Shown: one piece after another, positions 18,014 to 26,219 of the stretch
Position numbering within the stretch: position 1 is the first letter of the stretch
How the letters are laid out: every line of letters begins with the position of its first letter
Source: CAZDXB01 sp964509335
GTDB lineage: Bacteria > Bacteroidota > Ignavibacteria > Kapaibacteriales > UBA2268
DNA length: 64,000 nt
Reading direction: 5' to 3'
Assembly: GCA_964509335.1 (NCBI GenBank)
Contig: CAZDXB010000011.1
Location: 1 to 64,000, forward strand
The notes under the pieces: generated by a model
The model's database searches: none
The model's input: only the letters and a program-made list of their open reading frames with translations
Told to the model about the DNA's origin: nothing
Position numbers and translations under genes: made by a program

Positions 18014-19286
18014 AAATTTTCTCTACTACATTTTCAGGAGATTTGTTTGAACTCACGAGAAAATCCGATGTTTCGCAATAATACGGCGTTCGCGTCACGA
18101 ATAAAATTTTCGCTTTTTTTTCGGCTTTCGAAACATCTGCAAACGGATTCGTCAACGGCGGTCTGTTAGCGCCTTTTAATCTTTCTAAACAAACTTCTAC
18201 CGGCGAATATAGCCACGCGCCGATTCCGTTGCGTTTTATTATTTCTCTGTTGTCTCTGTCGGTTACAATGCCTCCGCCGCATGATATTACCGCGCCTTTA
18301 GAGTCCTTAATCGAATATAAAGTCTCTTTTTCAATCCTCCGAAAATAATTTTCGCCATTTTTCTTAAATATATTAGGTATGCTGTCGTTCTCGTTTTCTT
18401 CAATTATTTCGTCTAAATCGAAATATTTAGTCCCTTTGGTCTTAGCGAATAGCTTGCCAATTGAAGTTTTTCCGCTTCCAATAAATCCGATTAAAAATAA
18501 ATTTTCTTTTCTTTTCGGTTCGCGTTTGTTCAAAGCGTAGCGCATAATTTTTTCGTCCGCTTCCGTCCCTAAAAATTCTTTATACGCGGGAGCCGCCTGA
18601 TTAATCAACCATTCTTCGCCTTTTACTATTTTCACTCCCGACTTAACTTTATGAAAGCTTCGGTAATTAGCGTCTAAATAAACCGCTCCATTTTTAAAAT
18701 TACGCTTTGACAAATCGAACTTAGGTATAGTCGAGACTATTATTCCGTATTTGCCGATTATTTTATCCAGATTCTCCCATAACTCTACTTTGCCGCCGAT
18801 TTTTTCAACGGCTTCCTTGGATTTCTCGTTTGTTCGATTTATCAAAGTAACTCTCGCCCCTACGTTCAGCAAACCGAACAAAGCCGCCTTGCCCGCTCCG
18901 CCCGCTCCAATAACCAAAGCCATCGAGCCGCGTAATTTTACTTTCAAATCCTTAAGCGATTTTATTACTCCAATCCAATCGGTGTTGAAACCTCTTAAAG
19001 CGCCGCCTTCTTCAACAACGCAATTAACCGCCCCTATCTTCTCAGCAGTCTCGTCTATTTTGTCTAAGAGCGGTATAATCTTTTCTTTGAAAGGCGAAGT
19101 AACGTTCATGCCTTTGACGTCCAAACTTTTCTGTATATCGACGGTTTCTTTCGCGCTCGACGCCGCTATTCTAATATAATTTGCTTCCAGTAGATAACGC
19201 TCGAAAACCGCGTTAAACATGTCGGGACTTTTACTATGCAAAATCGGCGAGCCGGCGACGGCAAATACTTCTTGTATTGGCTTCAT
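17988..19286 (-). CDS. aroE-aroK: Fused shikimate dehydrogenase - shikimate kinase
   Basis: A 432-residue bifunctional protein for two successive steps. Residues 1-255 are shikimate dehydrogenase (AroE): substrate serines in 'LHSKSP' (about 17-21), catalytic Lys67 in 'NVTSPFKEK', Asp103 in 'FNTDWIGV', and the NADP-binding glycine loop 'GAGGAGKA' at 127-134. Residues 262-432 are shikimate kinase (AroK): Walker A 'GFIGSGKTS' at 267-275, 'FDLDEIIEE', the glycine-rich 'ISCGGGIVT', and the lid arginine in 'GANRPPLTNP'. All key residues of both halves are present. It overlaps aroD by 4 bp and aroA by 26 bp. Separate aroE and aroK genes are the commoner arrangement. Confidence 0.93.
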   Translation of the reverse strand: MKPIQEVFAVAGSPILHSKSPDMFNAVFERYLLEANYIRIAASSAKETVDIQKSLDVKGMNVTSPFKEKIIPLLDKIDETAEKIGAVNCVVEEGGALRGFNTDWIGVIKSLKDLKVKLRGSMALVIGAGGAGKAALFGLLNVGARVTLINRTNEKSKEAVEKIGGKVELWENLDKIIGKYGIIVSTIPKFDLSKRNFKNGAVYLDANYRSFHKVKSGVKIVKGEEWLINQAAPAYKEFLGTEADEKIMRYALNKREPKRKENLFLIGFIGSGKTSIGKLFAKTKGTKYFDLDEIIEENENDSIPNIFKKNGENYFRRIEKETLYSIKDSKGAVISCGGGIVTDRDNREIIKRNGIGAWLYSPVEVCLERLKGANRPPLTNPFADVSKAEKKAKILFVTRTPYYCETSDFLVSSNKSPENVVEKIYEEISKAF

Positions 19287-19921
19287 CCTATTGACTCTAT
19301 AATTGTTTTCAGGGTTTCGTAATCAAATTGCCCGGGAGCCGTTTTCTTTCCCGCTTCGGCGCTTGCGTAGGTAAAAGGCGCCCCTAAAAACGGCGCGGCG
19401 ACTCTAGTAACTTTACCCAATTCGCCCATCCCTATCGATAATAACTCTCCCTCGCGCGAATAATCGTATAAAGATAATAGTCGAACCGGGTCTTCTTTTG
19501 TATTCGCTTTACATGCAATCTTTATAATATCCGCCCCTAATTCTCGAATTTCGCGTATTTTATCGATTAATTCTTTTCTTTGCGGCGTCGCTTCAAAATT
19601 ATGGTATGAGATTATTACTCCGCAATCATTATTATGGACGTTTTTTTTGACATTTTCTAACATAAAACCGTCGTCTTCAGAGTCTAAATCGACGTAATTA
19701 ACGCCCGCTTCTACCGCCGCGAGCAAAATTTCTTCTCTTCCCAAGTCGGACAACTCGCCTTTTCGGCAGGCGGCAATAGTTCGAATTGGACGCTTAAATA
19801 AATCGGCGACTTCGTTAACGTTTAGCTCGCCGCCGTCCAATCTCAACTCGACAAAATCGTACTTGCCTAAAGCTCCGAAAGCTTCTTCGTAGCTTTTCGG
19901 TTTAACGCTAACGCAAATCAT
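19283..19921 (-). CDS. aroD: Type I 3-dehydroquinate dehydratase
   Basis: A 212-residue class I aldolase-type enzyme making 3-dehydroshikimate. The Schiff-base lysine lies in 'ADIIKIACKA' (Lys134), the general-base His107 in 'ISYHNF', and the substrate-binding Arg in 'VTRVAAPFLGAPFTYAS'. Type I enzymes are usually 220-250 residues, so this is compact. It overlaps aroB by 14 bp upstream and aroEK by 4 bp downstream. Step 3 of the shikimate pathway, in order. Confidence 0.93.
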   Translation of the reverse strand: MICVSVKPKSYEEAFGALGKYDFVELRLDGGELNVNEVADLFKRPIRTIAACRKGELSDLGREEILLAAVEAGVNYVDLDSEDDGFMLENVKKNVHNNDCGVIISYHNFEATPQRKELIDKIREIRELGADIIKIACKANTKEDPVRLLSLYDYSREGELLSIGMGELGKVTRVAAPFLGAPFTYASAEAGKKTAPGQFDYETLKTIIESIG

Positions 19922-20936
19922 CTATACCGTCCGATAGTTCGTTAAAGCTGATTTTTTTAACAAAAGCGTCGCCTATCCCTCTCAAAAAGACAAAGTTTAT
20001 TTCCTCGCCCTCTCTTTTTTTATCTTTGAAAACCGCGTCTAATATTCTGTCTTTTTCTACGAATATTTCGCCGAGATTTATTCTGTTTATTATTTTCACG
20101 ACGATTTTTTTATCTTCCGCTCTTAAATAGCCCAGCTTCTCGGAAAATTTAGCGGCGAAAATCATCCCCGCCGCTACGGCTTCTCCATGCGTTACTCGCT
20201 TAACGGATTCAATCGCGTGTCCAAGCGTATGCCCAAAATTCAACAAGCGCCGCGCGCCCGACTCGTTCTCGTCTTTTTCGACTATTCGCGCTTTAATTGA
20301 AGCGGATTTAACTATTACTTCTTCCAGCGCTTCTTTCTTTAAATTCAAAATGTCTCGTAAATTCTCCGAAATATAACTGAATAATTCTTTATCTGCTATT
20401 AAAGCCGCTTTAATAGCTTCTACCAACCCGATAAAAAATTCTTTTCGCGGCAGAGTTTTTAAGAAATTCGGGTCGATTAATATAAATTCCGGCTGGCGTA
20501 AAGTTCCGATTATATTTTTATATCCTTTGAAATTTACGCCGTTCTTACCGCCGATTGAAGCGTCAACTTGCGCTAATAAAGTGGTGGGAACGAAGCCGAA
20601 GCGAACTCCGCGATTATAACAAGAAGCGGCGAATCCCGCTATATCCGTCGTTACGCCGCCTCCGATTCCAACGATAAAATCCGTTCTATCAATCCCAATT
20701 TTTAGCGCTTCAGAAAAAACGTATTCTATAGTCTTTAAGCTTTTACTCTTTTCGCCGTGCTTTAAAGTAATTACCGGTCGCTTGGGAAATTCGTTTTTAT
20801 AAATCTTATAAACGTTCTCGTCGGTTATTACGAGGGCTCTTTTGTTCCCATGCAAATACTTTTCCAGATTTGCTAAGCCTTCGTAAAAGATGATTTTTGA
20901 CTTCGCGGTCGCTGTTTTTATATTTATCTCTTTCAT
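19908..20936 (-). CDS. aroB: 3-dehydroquinate synthase
   Basis: A 342-residue NAD- and metal-dependent synthase that closes DAHP to 3-dehydroquinate. Motifs: 'GIGGGVTTDIAGFAASCYNRG' region (NAD-binding glycines), 'TTLLAQVDASIGGKNGVN', metal ligands in 'VEAIKAAL' (Glu) and 'NFGHTLGHAIE' (His), and 'THGEAVAAGMIFAA'. A TTG at 20939 precedes ATG 20936 by one codon; the ATG is preferred. It begins 10 bp after the PD40/TPR lipoprotein gene, so it is in that transcript. First of five adjacent genes in pathway order. Confidence 0.94.
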   Translation of the reverse strand: MKEINIKTATAKSKIIFYEGLANLEKYLHGNKRALVITDENVYKIYKNEFPKRPVITLKHGEKSKSLKTIEYVFSEALKIGIDRTDFIVGIGGGVTTDIAGFAASCYNRGVRFGFVPTTLLAQVDASIGGKNGVNFKGYKNIIGTLRQPEFILIDPNFLKTLPRKEFFIGLVEAIKAALIADKELFSYISENLRDILNLKKEALEEVIVKSASIKARIVEKDENESGARRLLNFGHTLGHAIESVKRVTHGEAVAAGMIFAAKFSEKLGYLRAEDKKIVVKIINRINLGEIFVEKDRILDAVFKDKKREGEEINFVFLRGIGDAFVKKISFNELSDGIDDLR

Positions 20937-20946
20937 CAATCAAGCT

Positions 20947-23055
20947 CTATTTTAAACCCATTTTTTCCAAATAAACTCCGGCGTTTTCATTGCCCAAATC
21001 CTCGGCAATCTTCAAGTCCTTTCTACCCTTTGCAAACTGATTTAACTGCAAACAAGCTATGCCGCGCTCGAAATACGCTCTGTCGTTCTTTGGATTTAAT
21101 TCGATCGCCTTTGTGTAATCTTTTATAGCTCCCTCGTAATCGCCGAGGTTATACTTTGCGCTTCCTCTGCTGTAGTATGCTCTTGAGCCTTTTGGGTTCA
21201 GTTCAATCGCTTTGTTCAAATCTTTTATAGCTTTTTCGAATTTACGCAAATTGAAATAAGCCGCCGCTCTGTTGGCGTAAGCGTCAAACCTATCCGGCTC
21301 TAACTCTATCTGCTTCGTAAAATCTTTTACCGCGCCTCTATAATCGCTCATCTCGACTTTAATCAAGGCGCGCATATTATAATATACAGGATTGTCGGGC
21401 TCTTTTTCTATCGATTTATTTACGTCCTCCAAAGCTCCTTTTAAATTGCCTTTGTCAAATCTAGCCTTTCCGCGAACAAAGCTGTATTTATCGGCGTCCA
21501 TAAAGTTCTCTATGATTTTGTCCATTCCGCCATATTCGATATTAGCGAATTCCGGTATGTTCGCCGCTAAATTCTTTACGAGGAGATTTTTCAAAAACAC
21601 CGCCGGCGTGTCGTTCCCTTCTTCGTCTATATGTGTCAGGTAAAGCTGAGTATATGGACCGCGAGCTTTCGAAGAGAACACAAGCCACTTGCCGTTTGGC
21701 GACCACGAATGCCAAGAGTTCATAGTTCCGGGCTGATTGCAGTTCATAAGCCGCGATTCGCCTCCTTCAGCAGGCATTATATATAATTTGGCGTCTGGTT
21801 GCAATAGCATAAAATTTTCCGCCCGAGTAAAAACAATCCATTTACCGTCCGGCGAATACTTAGCAAAGTAGTTGCTTTTGCCGTTGTGCGAGGCTCCCTC
21901 TATAGGAACCGCTTCGCCGCCCTCGCCGCCGTTAAAGGGAACTCTATACAAACTATATTTATACGGTTCTTTCCCGCTCAAAAAAACTTTGGCGAAACGA
22001 GTCGGCAAAACGACGTCTTTCCTTCTTTCGGCTTCCGGGAATCGATAATATCGCGATTTCGTAAAAACAACGTCTTTTCCGTCAGGACTCCAGACGGGAT
22101 TGCTTTGGCAATAGTTCGGGTCGTTAGCTCCCGGCAGCGAAGAAAATTCGTCTTTTTTTCTATCGTAGATTCCAATAATACCTTTAATCGGAAAAAATAA
22201 CTGCGAATAAGCAAGAGAATCCACTCTGACAAAAATCGAGCGGTCTTTTACCGTGCTTAGCGCGTAGCGTCCTTCGGGCGATATGCTTGATAGCAAGCCG
22301 AAAGTCAACTCCCCGTCCTCCCTTTTATAATCGCTCCAAGTGATAATATCCTCGACGTCAAGCGACACAACTTCATCCGTCGGACCGACAAAATAAGAAC
22401 CCTTGTCGTTGCCGTAGTCCACGTCCATCGCCAGAACGCTTCCGTCGCGAGTTAAAGAATGACAGTTGGCGCAAACGGGCATATTCTGCAAAACTACTTT
22501 CGGGCGCTTGCGCGAAATATCGCCGAGCCGCCAACTTATTGTCTCCAAATTATCCACGGCGAAACCGAACGGCAATGGCACCGTGCGATATAGTATCGGC
22601 GCGCCGACGGAATCTTTGGACGTTTTTATCGTTACGTCGCCGGCGGCGGAAATAAGCTCGACTTCCTCGCCTCTTTTTCTTTTAACGCCCAAAACCTTTA
22701 TTTTCGCTCTTCTATCGAAAGTCCTTCCTTTAATCTGTTCCCAATCAGCCGAATCGGGCGTCCATCTCGGCTTCTTCAGATAGCCGGACTCAGCCGCTAT
22801 AGCGCCGTTGATTTCTATATAAGCCAGCCAAGCGTTCGCTTTCTCGCTCTCGTCGTTCCATTCAATCGTCGGCGGAACGATTTCAGGCGGGAACAGAGTA
22901 TTCGTTTCGGGATAAGTTATTTCAAACGATTTCTCCGCTCCGGACGCTTTGTAGAGGTCGATTATCTCCGAGCCTTCTTTACTCGAACAAGAAATCAGAA
23001 TCCAAGTTAAAACAGCGAGAACTAACGAAAATTTATATTTCATTAAACAAGTCAT
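20947..23055 (-). CDS. PD40 propeller - CxxCH - TPR lipoprotein
   Basis: A 702-residue predicted lipoprotein. The signal peptide ends in a lipobox LISC with Cys23; a GAGG eight bases upstream supports ATG 23055. A single heme-c type motif occurs in 'MPVCANCHSLTRDGS' (about residue 195). PD40 blades follow ('NPVWSPDGKDVVFTKS', 'AKYSPDGKWIVFTRA', 'HSWSPNGKWLVFSS'). The C-terminal 190 residues hold about four tetratricopeptide repeats ('AYANRAAAYFNLRKFEKAI' and 'AYYSRGSAKYNLGDYEGAI'). The combination suggests a periplasmic or outer-membrane sensor or scaffold. One CxxCH does not prove heme binding. It leads the shikimate operon with no obvious metabolic link. Confidence 0.75.
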   Translation of the reverse strand: MTCLMKYKFSLVLAVLTWILISCSSKEGSEIIDLYKASGAEKSFEITYPETNTLFPPEIVPPTIEWNDESEKANAWLAYIEINGAIAAESGYLKKPRWTPDSADWEQIKGRTFDRRAKIKVLGVKRKRGEEVELISAAGDVTIKTSKDSVGAPILYRTVPLPFGFAVDNLETISWRLGDISRKRPKVVLQNMPVCANCHSLTRDGSVLAMDVDYGNDKGSYFVGPTDEVVSLDVEDIITWSDYKREDGELTFGLLSSISPEGRYALSTVKDRSIFVRVDSLAYSQLFFPIKGIIGIYDRKKDEFSSLPGANDPNYCQSNPVWSPDGKDVVFTKSRYYRFPEAERRKDVVLPTRFAKVFLSGKEPYKYSLYRVPFNGGEGGEAVPIEGASHNGKSNYFAKYSPDGKWIVFTRAENFMLLQPDAKLYIMPAEGGESRLMNCNQPGTMNSWHSWSPNGKWLVFSSKARGPYTQLYLTHIDEEGNDTPAVFLKNLLVKNLAANIPEFANIEYGGMDKIIENFMDADKYSFVRGKARFDKGNLKGALEDVNKSIEKEPDNPVYYNMRALIKVEMSDYRGAVKDFTKQIELEPDRFDAYANRAAAYFNLRKFEKAIKDLNKAIELNPKGSRAYYSRGSAKYNLGDYEGAIKDYTKAIELNPKNDRAYFERGIACLQLNQFAKGRKDLKIAEDLGNENAGVYLEKMGLK

Positions 23056-23227
23056 CTTTTACGCCTCGTTTAAAATTAACAAACCGAACCATTAAAATTA
23101 CGACATAAGTCGATAAAATCAAATTATTTTAAAATAAATTTTCGATTCAAATAGCGACTCCTTATATTTCAAGTTTGAAACGCTTTAGATAAAAAATATT
23201 TTGAAGATTGATTAAAATTTGTTAATA

Positions 23228-23255
23228 TTGATTATCTTACTATCTATATTATAAT
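23228..23255 (+). promoter_or_regulatory. Possible sigma-70-like promoter
   Basis: TTGATT at 23228-23233 and TATAAT at 23250-23255 are 16 bp apart, 16 bp upstream of ATG 23272. The -10 box is perfect and the -35 box is fair. The region is AT-rich, so a chance match is possible, and the leader would be very short. Confidence 0.35.
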
Positions 23256-23271
23256 AAACAAAAGGTTCGTT

Positions 23272-24780
23272 ATGAAGAATCAACTTACTCTCTTAGTCGC
23301 AATAATATTTTTTTTGAGTTTTGCCCCGACTCAAGCGCAAGAAGAAATATCGGCGAAAAATGACATCCGCTATCCAATCGACAGTTGGGAAACTATACTT
23401 CAGAATACCAAAATTTCAGACGAGGGAATTAATTTCAAGGAAAACGACCTTAATTTCTTTAAGAAAGCCGGCGAAATTCAGTCCGATGAATATATCGTAT
23501 CGGAAATACTTGAATACGTTTCCGGCGAACTTGCTTACAAATACACATATACTTACCATAAAAGCAAACAAATATTGACGTATTTAGTTAGTTCTAAAAT
23601 TCACGTTAGACCCGGATGGGAAAACTATTACAAAATTACTTACTCATACGATAAAGACGCAAATCGAATCGCTTTTCTCGAGCAAGTTTGGGAAGACAAA
23701 AAATGGAAAAATAATGTTAAAAAAAATTACTCGTTCGACGAGGACGGCAACGAAACAATCATTATGAATGAACAATGGGAGGGCAACCAATGGGTAAAGC
23801 AAGCCAAATATAATAAAAACTACAACGACGACGGGAACATAGTTTTGATTATTAGCAAAACTTGGGATAACGAGGAATGGGTTTATAGATATAAAACAGA
23901 CTACGAATACGACAACGACGGAAACTTGATTTCGAAATTAAAAAATTATTGGAATGATTACAAATGGAATTACTCCTTTAGAGAAGCATACACTTACAAT
24001 AACAGCGGGCTTGAACTGACATATTCAAACCAGCATTATAAAAACGGCAAATGGGTGAACAATAGAAAAAGAGAACACACATACTACCCGCAATCGTCGA
24101 TGGAATATATCGTAGAGTCGGAATGGGAAGACGACAAATGGGTTTATATCTATAAAGCTCAATACAAAAAAGATTCTAGAGGCAACGTGCTTTCTCTAAC
24201 AGGTTTGGAATTCGTTAACGGCGGATGGGTGAACAATTATAAATACGTAAGCAGTTACAACATAAACGGAGATATCTTATCAAAGTATTATAAAGCTTGG
24301 GAAGGCGGCGAATGGTATGACTACAAAAGAAATTCCTTCGTTTACGACGTAGGCGGCAATTTAATAACAGCTATATCCGAAAGAAAAAACGAAAACAATT
24401 GGGAGCCTAATAATTTCTCGTTCTCCTTAGAAGACGATAACAATAACGAATATTTAATGTATAGTTGTAATAAAATAGAAGTAACTTGGGAAAAAGCGAC
24501 TTCGGTTGAAAGCGAAGAACGGGAGATTATTCGTTCAAACGCTTATCCTAATCCATTCGCGAAATCTACGACAATCAAATATTCCCTTAATAAACCGGCT
24601 ACGGTTAAGATTTCCGTTTTCAATCCAATTGGCGAGAAAATACGCGAAGTTAAGAAATTTCAAGACACTGGAACGCATAGCGAAAATTTTGTCGCCGAAG
24701 ATTTAAACTCCGGCATTTACTATTACACTATACAAATTGGAAAACAAACGGAAAGCGGGAAGCTAATCTTAATCAGATAA
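23272..24780 (+). CDS. T9SS-sorted surface protein with Trp-rich repeats
   Basis: A 502-residue secreted protein. The signal peptide is residues 1-22 (cut after TQAQ). From about residue 115 to 390 there are about nine tandem repeats of 28-31 residues. Each starts with a Y.YD.DGN-like turn and carries two tryptophans, e.g. 'YEYDNDGNLISKLKNYWND' followed by 'YKWNY'. They resemble YD/RHS-like or MORN-like beta-hairpin repeats but I cannot assign the family. The C-terminus (about 425-502) is a T9SS type A sorting domain: 'AYPNPFAKSTTIKYSL', 'VFNPIGEKIREV', 'GIYYYTIQIG' and 'ESGKLILIR'. It is predicted to be exported by the type IX system and cell-surface attached or released. Confidence 0.8.
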   Translation: MKNQLTLLVAIIFFLSFAPTQAQEEISAKNDIRYPIDSWETILQNTKISDEGINFKENDLNFFKKAGEIQSDEYIVSEILEYVSGELAYKYTYTYHKSKQILTYLVSSKIHVRPGWENYYKITYSYDKDANRIAFLEQVWEDKKWKNNVKKNYSFDEDGNETIIMNEQWEGNQWVKQAKYNKNYNDDGNIVLIISKTWDNEEWVYRYKTDYEYDNDGNLISKLKNYWNDYKWNYSFREAYTYNNSGLELTYSNQHYKNGKWVNNRKREHTYYPQSSMEYIVESEWEDDKWVYIYKAQYKKDSRGNVLSLTGLEFVNGGWVNNYKYVSSYNINGDILSKYYKAWEGGEWYDYKRNSFVYDVGGNLITAISERKNENNWEPNNFSFSLEDDNNNEYLMYSCNKIEVTWEKATSVESEEREIIRSNAYPNPFAKSTTIKYSLNKPATVKISVFNPIGEKIREVKKFQDTGTHSENFVAEDLNSGIYYYTIQIGKQTESGKLILIR

Positions 24781-24785
24781 AATCC

Positions 24786-24871
24786 AATTCCCAAATCGGA
24801 ATTTGCGAATTAGAAACAAGTTATTTTTTTTGATTACGATTTTGTAGGATGCATCGGGGCTTGCCCCGATG
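24786..24871. repeat. Two intergenic palindromes: TTCCCAAAT type and GTAG REP type
   Basis: A degenerate member of the TTCCCAAATT family (arms AATTCCCAAAT and ATTTGCGAATT, one mismatch) lies at 24786-24811, right after the stop codon and 14 nt before a run of eight T, so it might also help termination. At 24844-24871 GTAG is followed by a perfect 8-bp hairpin CATCGGGG-CTTG-CCCCGATG, the classic layout of a RAYT-type REP element. Confidence 0.6.
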
Positions 24872-24903
24872 TATATTATCTATGAATGGCGAAGCGAAAA
24901 AAA

Positions 24904-25758
24904 TCACCCCAACAAATCCTTTATCTCCCTATATTTCTCTTCGCCGATTATATTTCGACGCTTGGCTGTTTCCAGAGCCGCCAGCGCCGCTTGACGATAC
25001 GCCGATAGAACTACTGGACTGCCTTTCAAAGCGTTCAAATGCTCTTCGATAGCCTTGACGTCGCCGCGGGCGAGCGGTCCTGTAAGCGGCATCGGCTCGC
25101 CTTCGCGTATAGCTTTTATATTGTTGCGGCAGGTCGTCTCGAGTATTTTCGGGATGAACTCTTCCGGCGGTATTCCGGCTAATCTCGCGATTTCTTCGCC
25201 GAGCGAAATTATCGCCGTCGTTATATTGGATACGGCGACCGCCGAAGCGTGATACAAAGCGGAAGTAGCTCGGTCGTTCTTCAAGCGATAGCAATTGCCG
25301 CCGAGCGCCTTAACGAGCGATTCGACTTTCTCCGGCTCATCTTCGGTTCTTAGACTCCAGCCTACACCCTCTAAATTCCGCTTCTTCGGATAATAAAACG
25401 TTTGGTAGGGGTGCAAGGCGTAGGTTCGCGCTCCTTCGGCTTTGCAGGAATCTAGTATTTCGAGCGGCAGCGCGCCCGAGCAGTGAATTACGTTTTTGTC
25501 TTTTAGCTTTTCGCCGAAAGCCTCCGCTAACTCTTTCGCCGCCGACTTGATGTTTTCGTCGTTTGCGGTTATGAAAATAGCGTCGGCTAGCGATTCGATT
25601 TGCTCTATCCGCTCGTAAAACTTTACTTTTTTGCCGAGCGAGGCTTTTTCGACTTCGGCTTTATCGACTACCCAGCTCAGAAAGCTCATATCCGAGAACG
25701 CCGACGCCAAAACCGTTCCCAACTTTCCGCAACCTATTATGCCTACGCTGTAAACCAT
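24904..25758 (-). CDS. Rossmann-like / DUF2520 dehydrogenase-like protein
   Basis: A 284-residue protein of the family annotated as Rossmann-like and DUF2520 domain-containing. The N-terminal NAD(P)-binding fold starts 'VGIIGCGKLGTVLASAF'. The C-terminal helical DUF2520 domain contains 'ALYHASAVAVSNITTAI' and 'PLTGPLARGDVKAIEEHL', the diagnostic motifs. Relatives resemble pyrroline-5-carboxylate reductase or ketopantoate reductase, but the substrate is unknown. It starts at ATG 25758, 17 bp downstream of the antitoxin-like gene. Confidence 0.85.
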   Translation of the reverse strand: MVYSVGIIGCGKLGTVLASAFSDMSFLSWVVDKAEVEKASLGKKVKFYERIEQIESLADAIFITANDENIKSAAKELAEAFGEKLKDKNVIHCSGALPLEILDSCKAEGARTYALHPYQTFYYPKKRNLEGVGWSLRTEDEPEKVESLVKALGGNCYRLKNDRATSALYHASAVAVSNITTAIISLGEEIARLAGIPPEEFIPKILETTCRNNIKAIREGEPMPLTGPLARGDVKAIEEHLNALKGSPVVLSAYRQAALAALETAKRRNIIGEEKYREIKDLLG

Positions 25759-25775
25759 AGTCTAATACGATTTAT

Positions 25776-26039
25776 TTAATAGCTAATTTCATCTTTTAAA
25801 TCTTTTATCGAATTGTATTTATATCCTTTTTCCTTAACGGCTTTCAGAATATGTTCTGCGTTATATGGATTTTTTAATAAATAAAAGGTTCCCTCCATCG
25901 CCGAAAAATCCTCTTCGGAAAGCAAAACTACGGATTTACCTTCGGAATTGACAATACGAACCGGATTCCTACTCGAAAGAGCTTTTTCAAAAAGCTTTTG
26001 AAACTCTTTTATAGCGTCCGAAAAAGTATATTCTATCAT
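25776..26039 (-). CDS. Phd/YefM-family antitoxin, no toxin partner
   Basis: An 87-residue protein with the Phd/YefM fold: an N-terminal beta-strand and helix ('YTFSDAIKEFQKLFEKAL'), 'PVRIVNSEGKSVVLLSEEDFSAMEGTFYLL' and a C-terminal segment 'NPYNAEHILKAV' close to YefM ('SP.NA..L..AI'). YefM binds and neutralises the RelE-like toxin YoeB and autorepresses the operon. Here no toxin-sized ORF stands on either side; the next gene 17 bp downstream is the DUF2520 gene. It is therefore a solitary antitoxin or a transcription factor of that fold. Confidence 0.75.
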   Translation of the reverse strand: MIEYTFSDAIKEFQKLFEKALSSRNPVRIVNSEGKSVVLLSEEDFSAMEGTFYLLKNPYNAEHILKAVKEKGYKYNSIKDLKDEISY

Positions 26040-26141
26040 CTATCTTAATCCCTAATATTTAAGCTAAGTATTAAGATAAACAAAATTATATTACTTTCAA
26101 ACATTAATTCAAACTTACTATCGCGTTGTTACCGACAGGGA

Positions 26142-26192
26142 AGCACACGGGCTTGCCCGTGTGCTAAACGATGACATCGGGGCGAACCCCGA
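26142..26192. repeat. Paired GC-rich hairpins
   Basis: Two palindromes are side by side between the antitoxin and the propeller gene. The first is a perfect 10-bp stem AGCACACGGG-CTTG-CCCGTGTGCT at 26142-26165. The second is a 6-bp stem TCGGGG-CGAA-CCCCGA at 26177-26192. The CTTG loop equals that of the REP at 24852-24871. They probably belong to the same dispersed class. Confidence 0.5.
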
Positions 26193-26219
26193 CGCTTTCA
26201 AGTCGGGAATCCTCAATCA

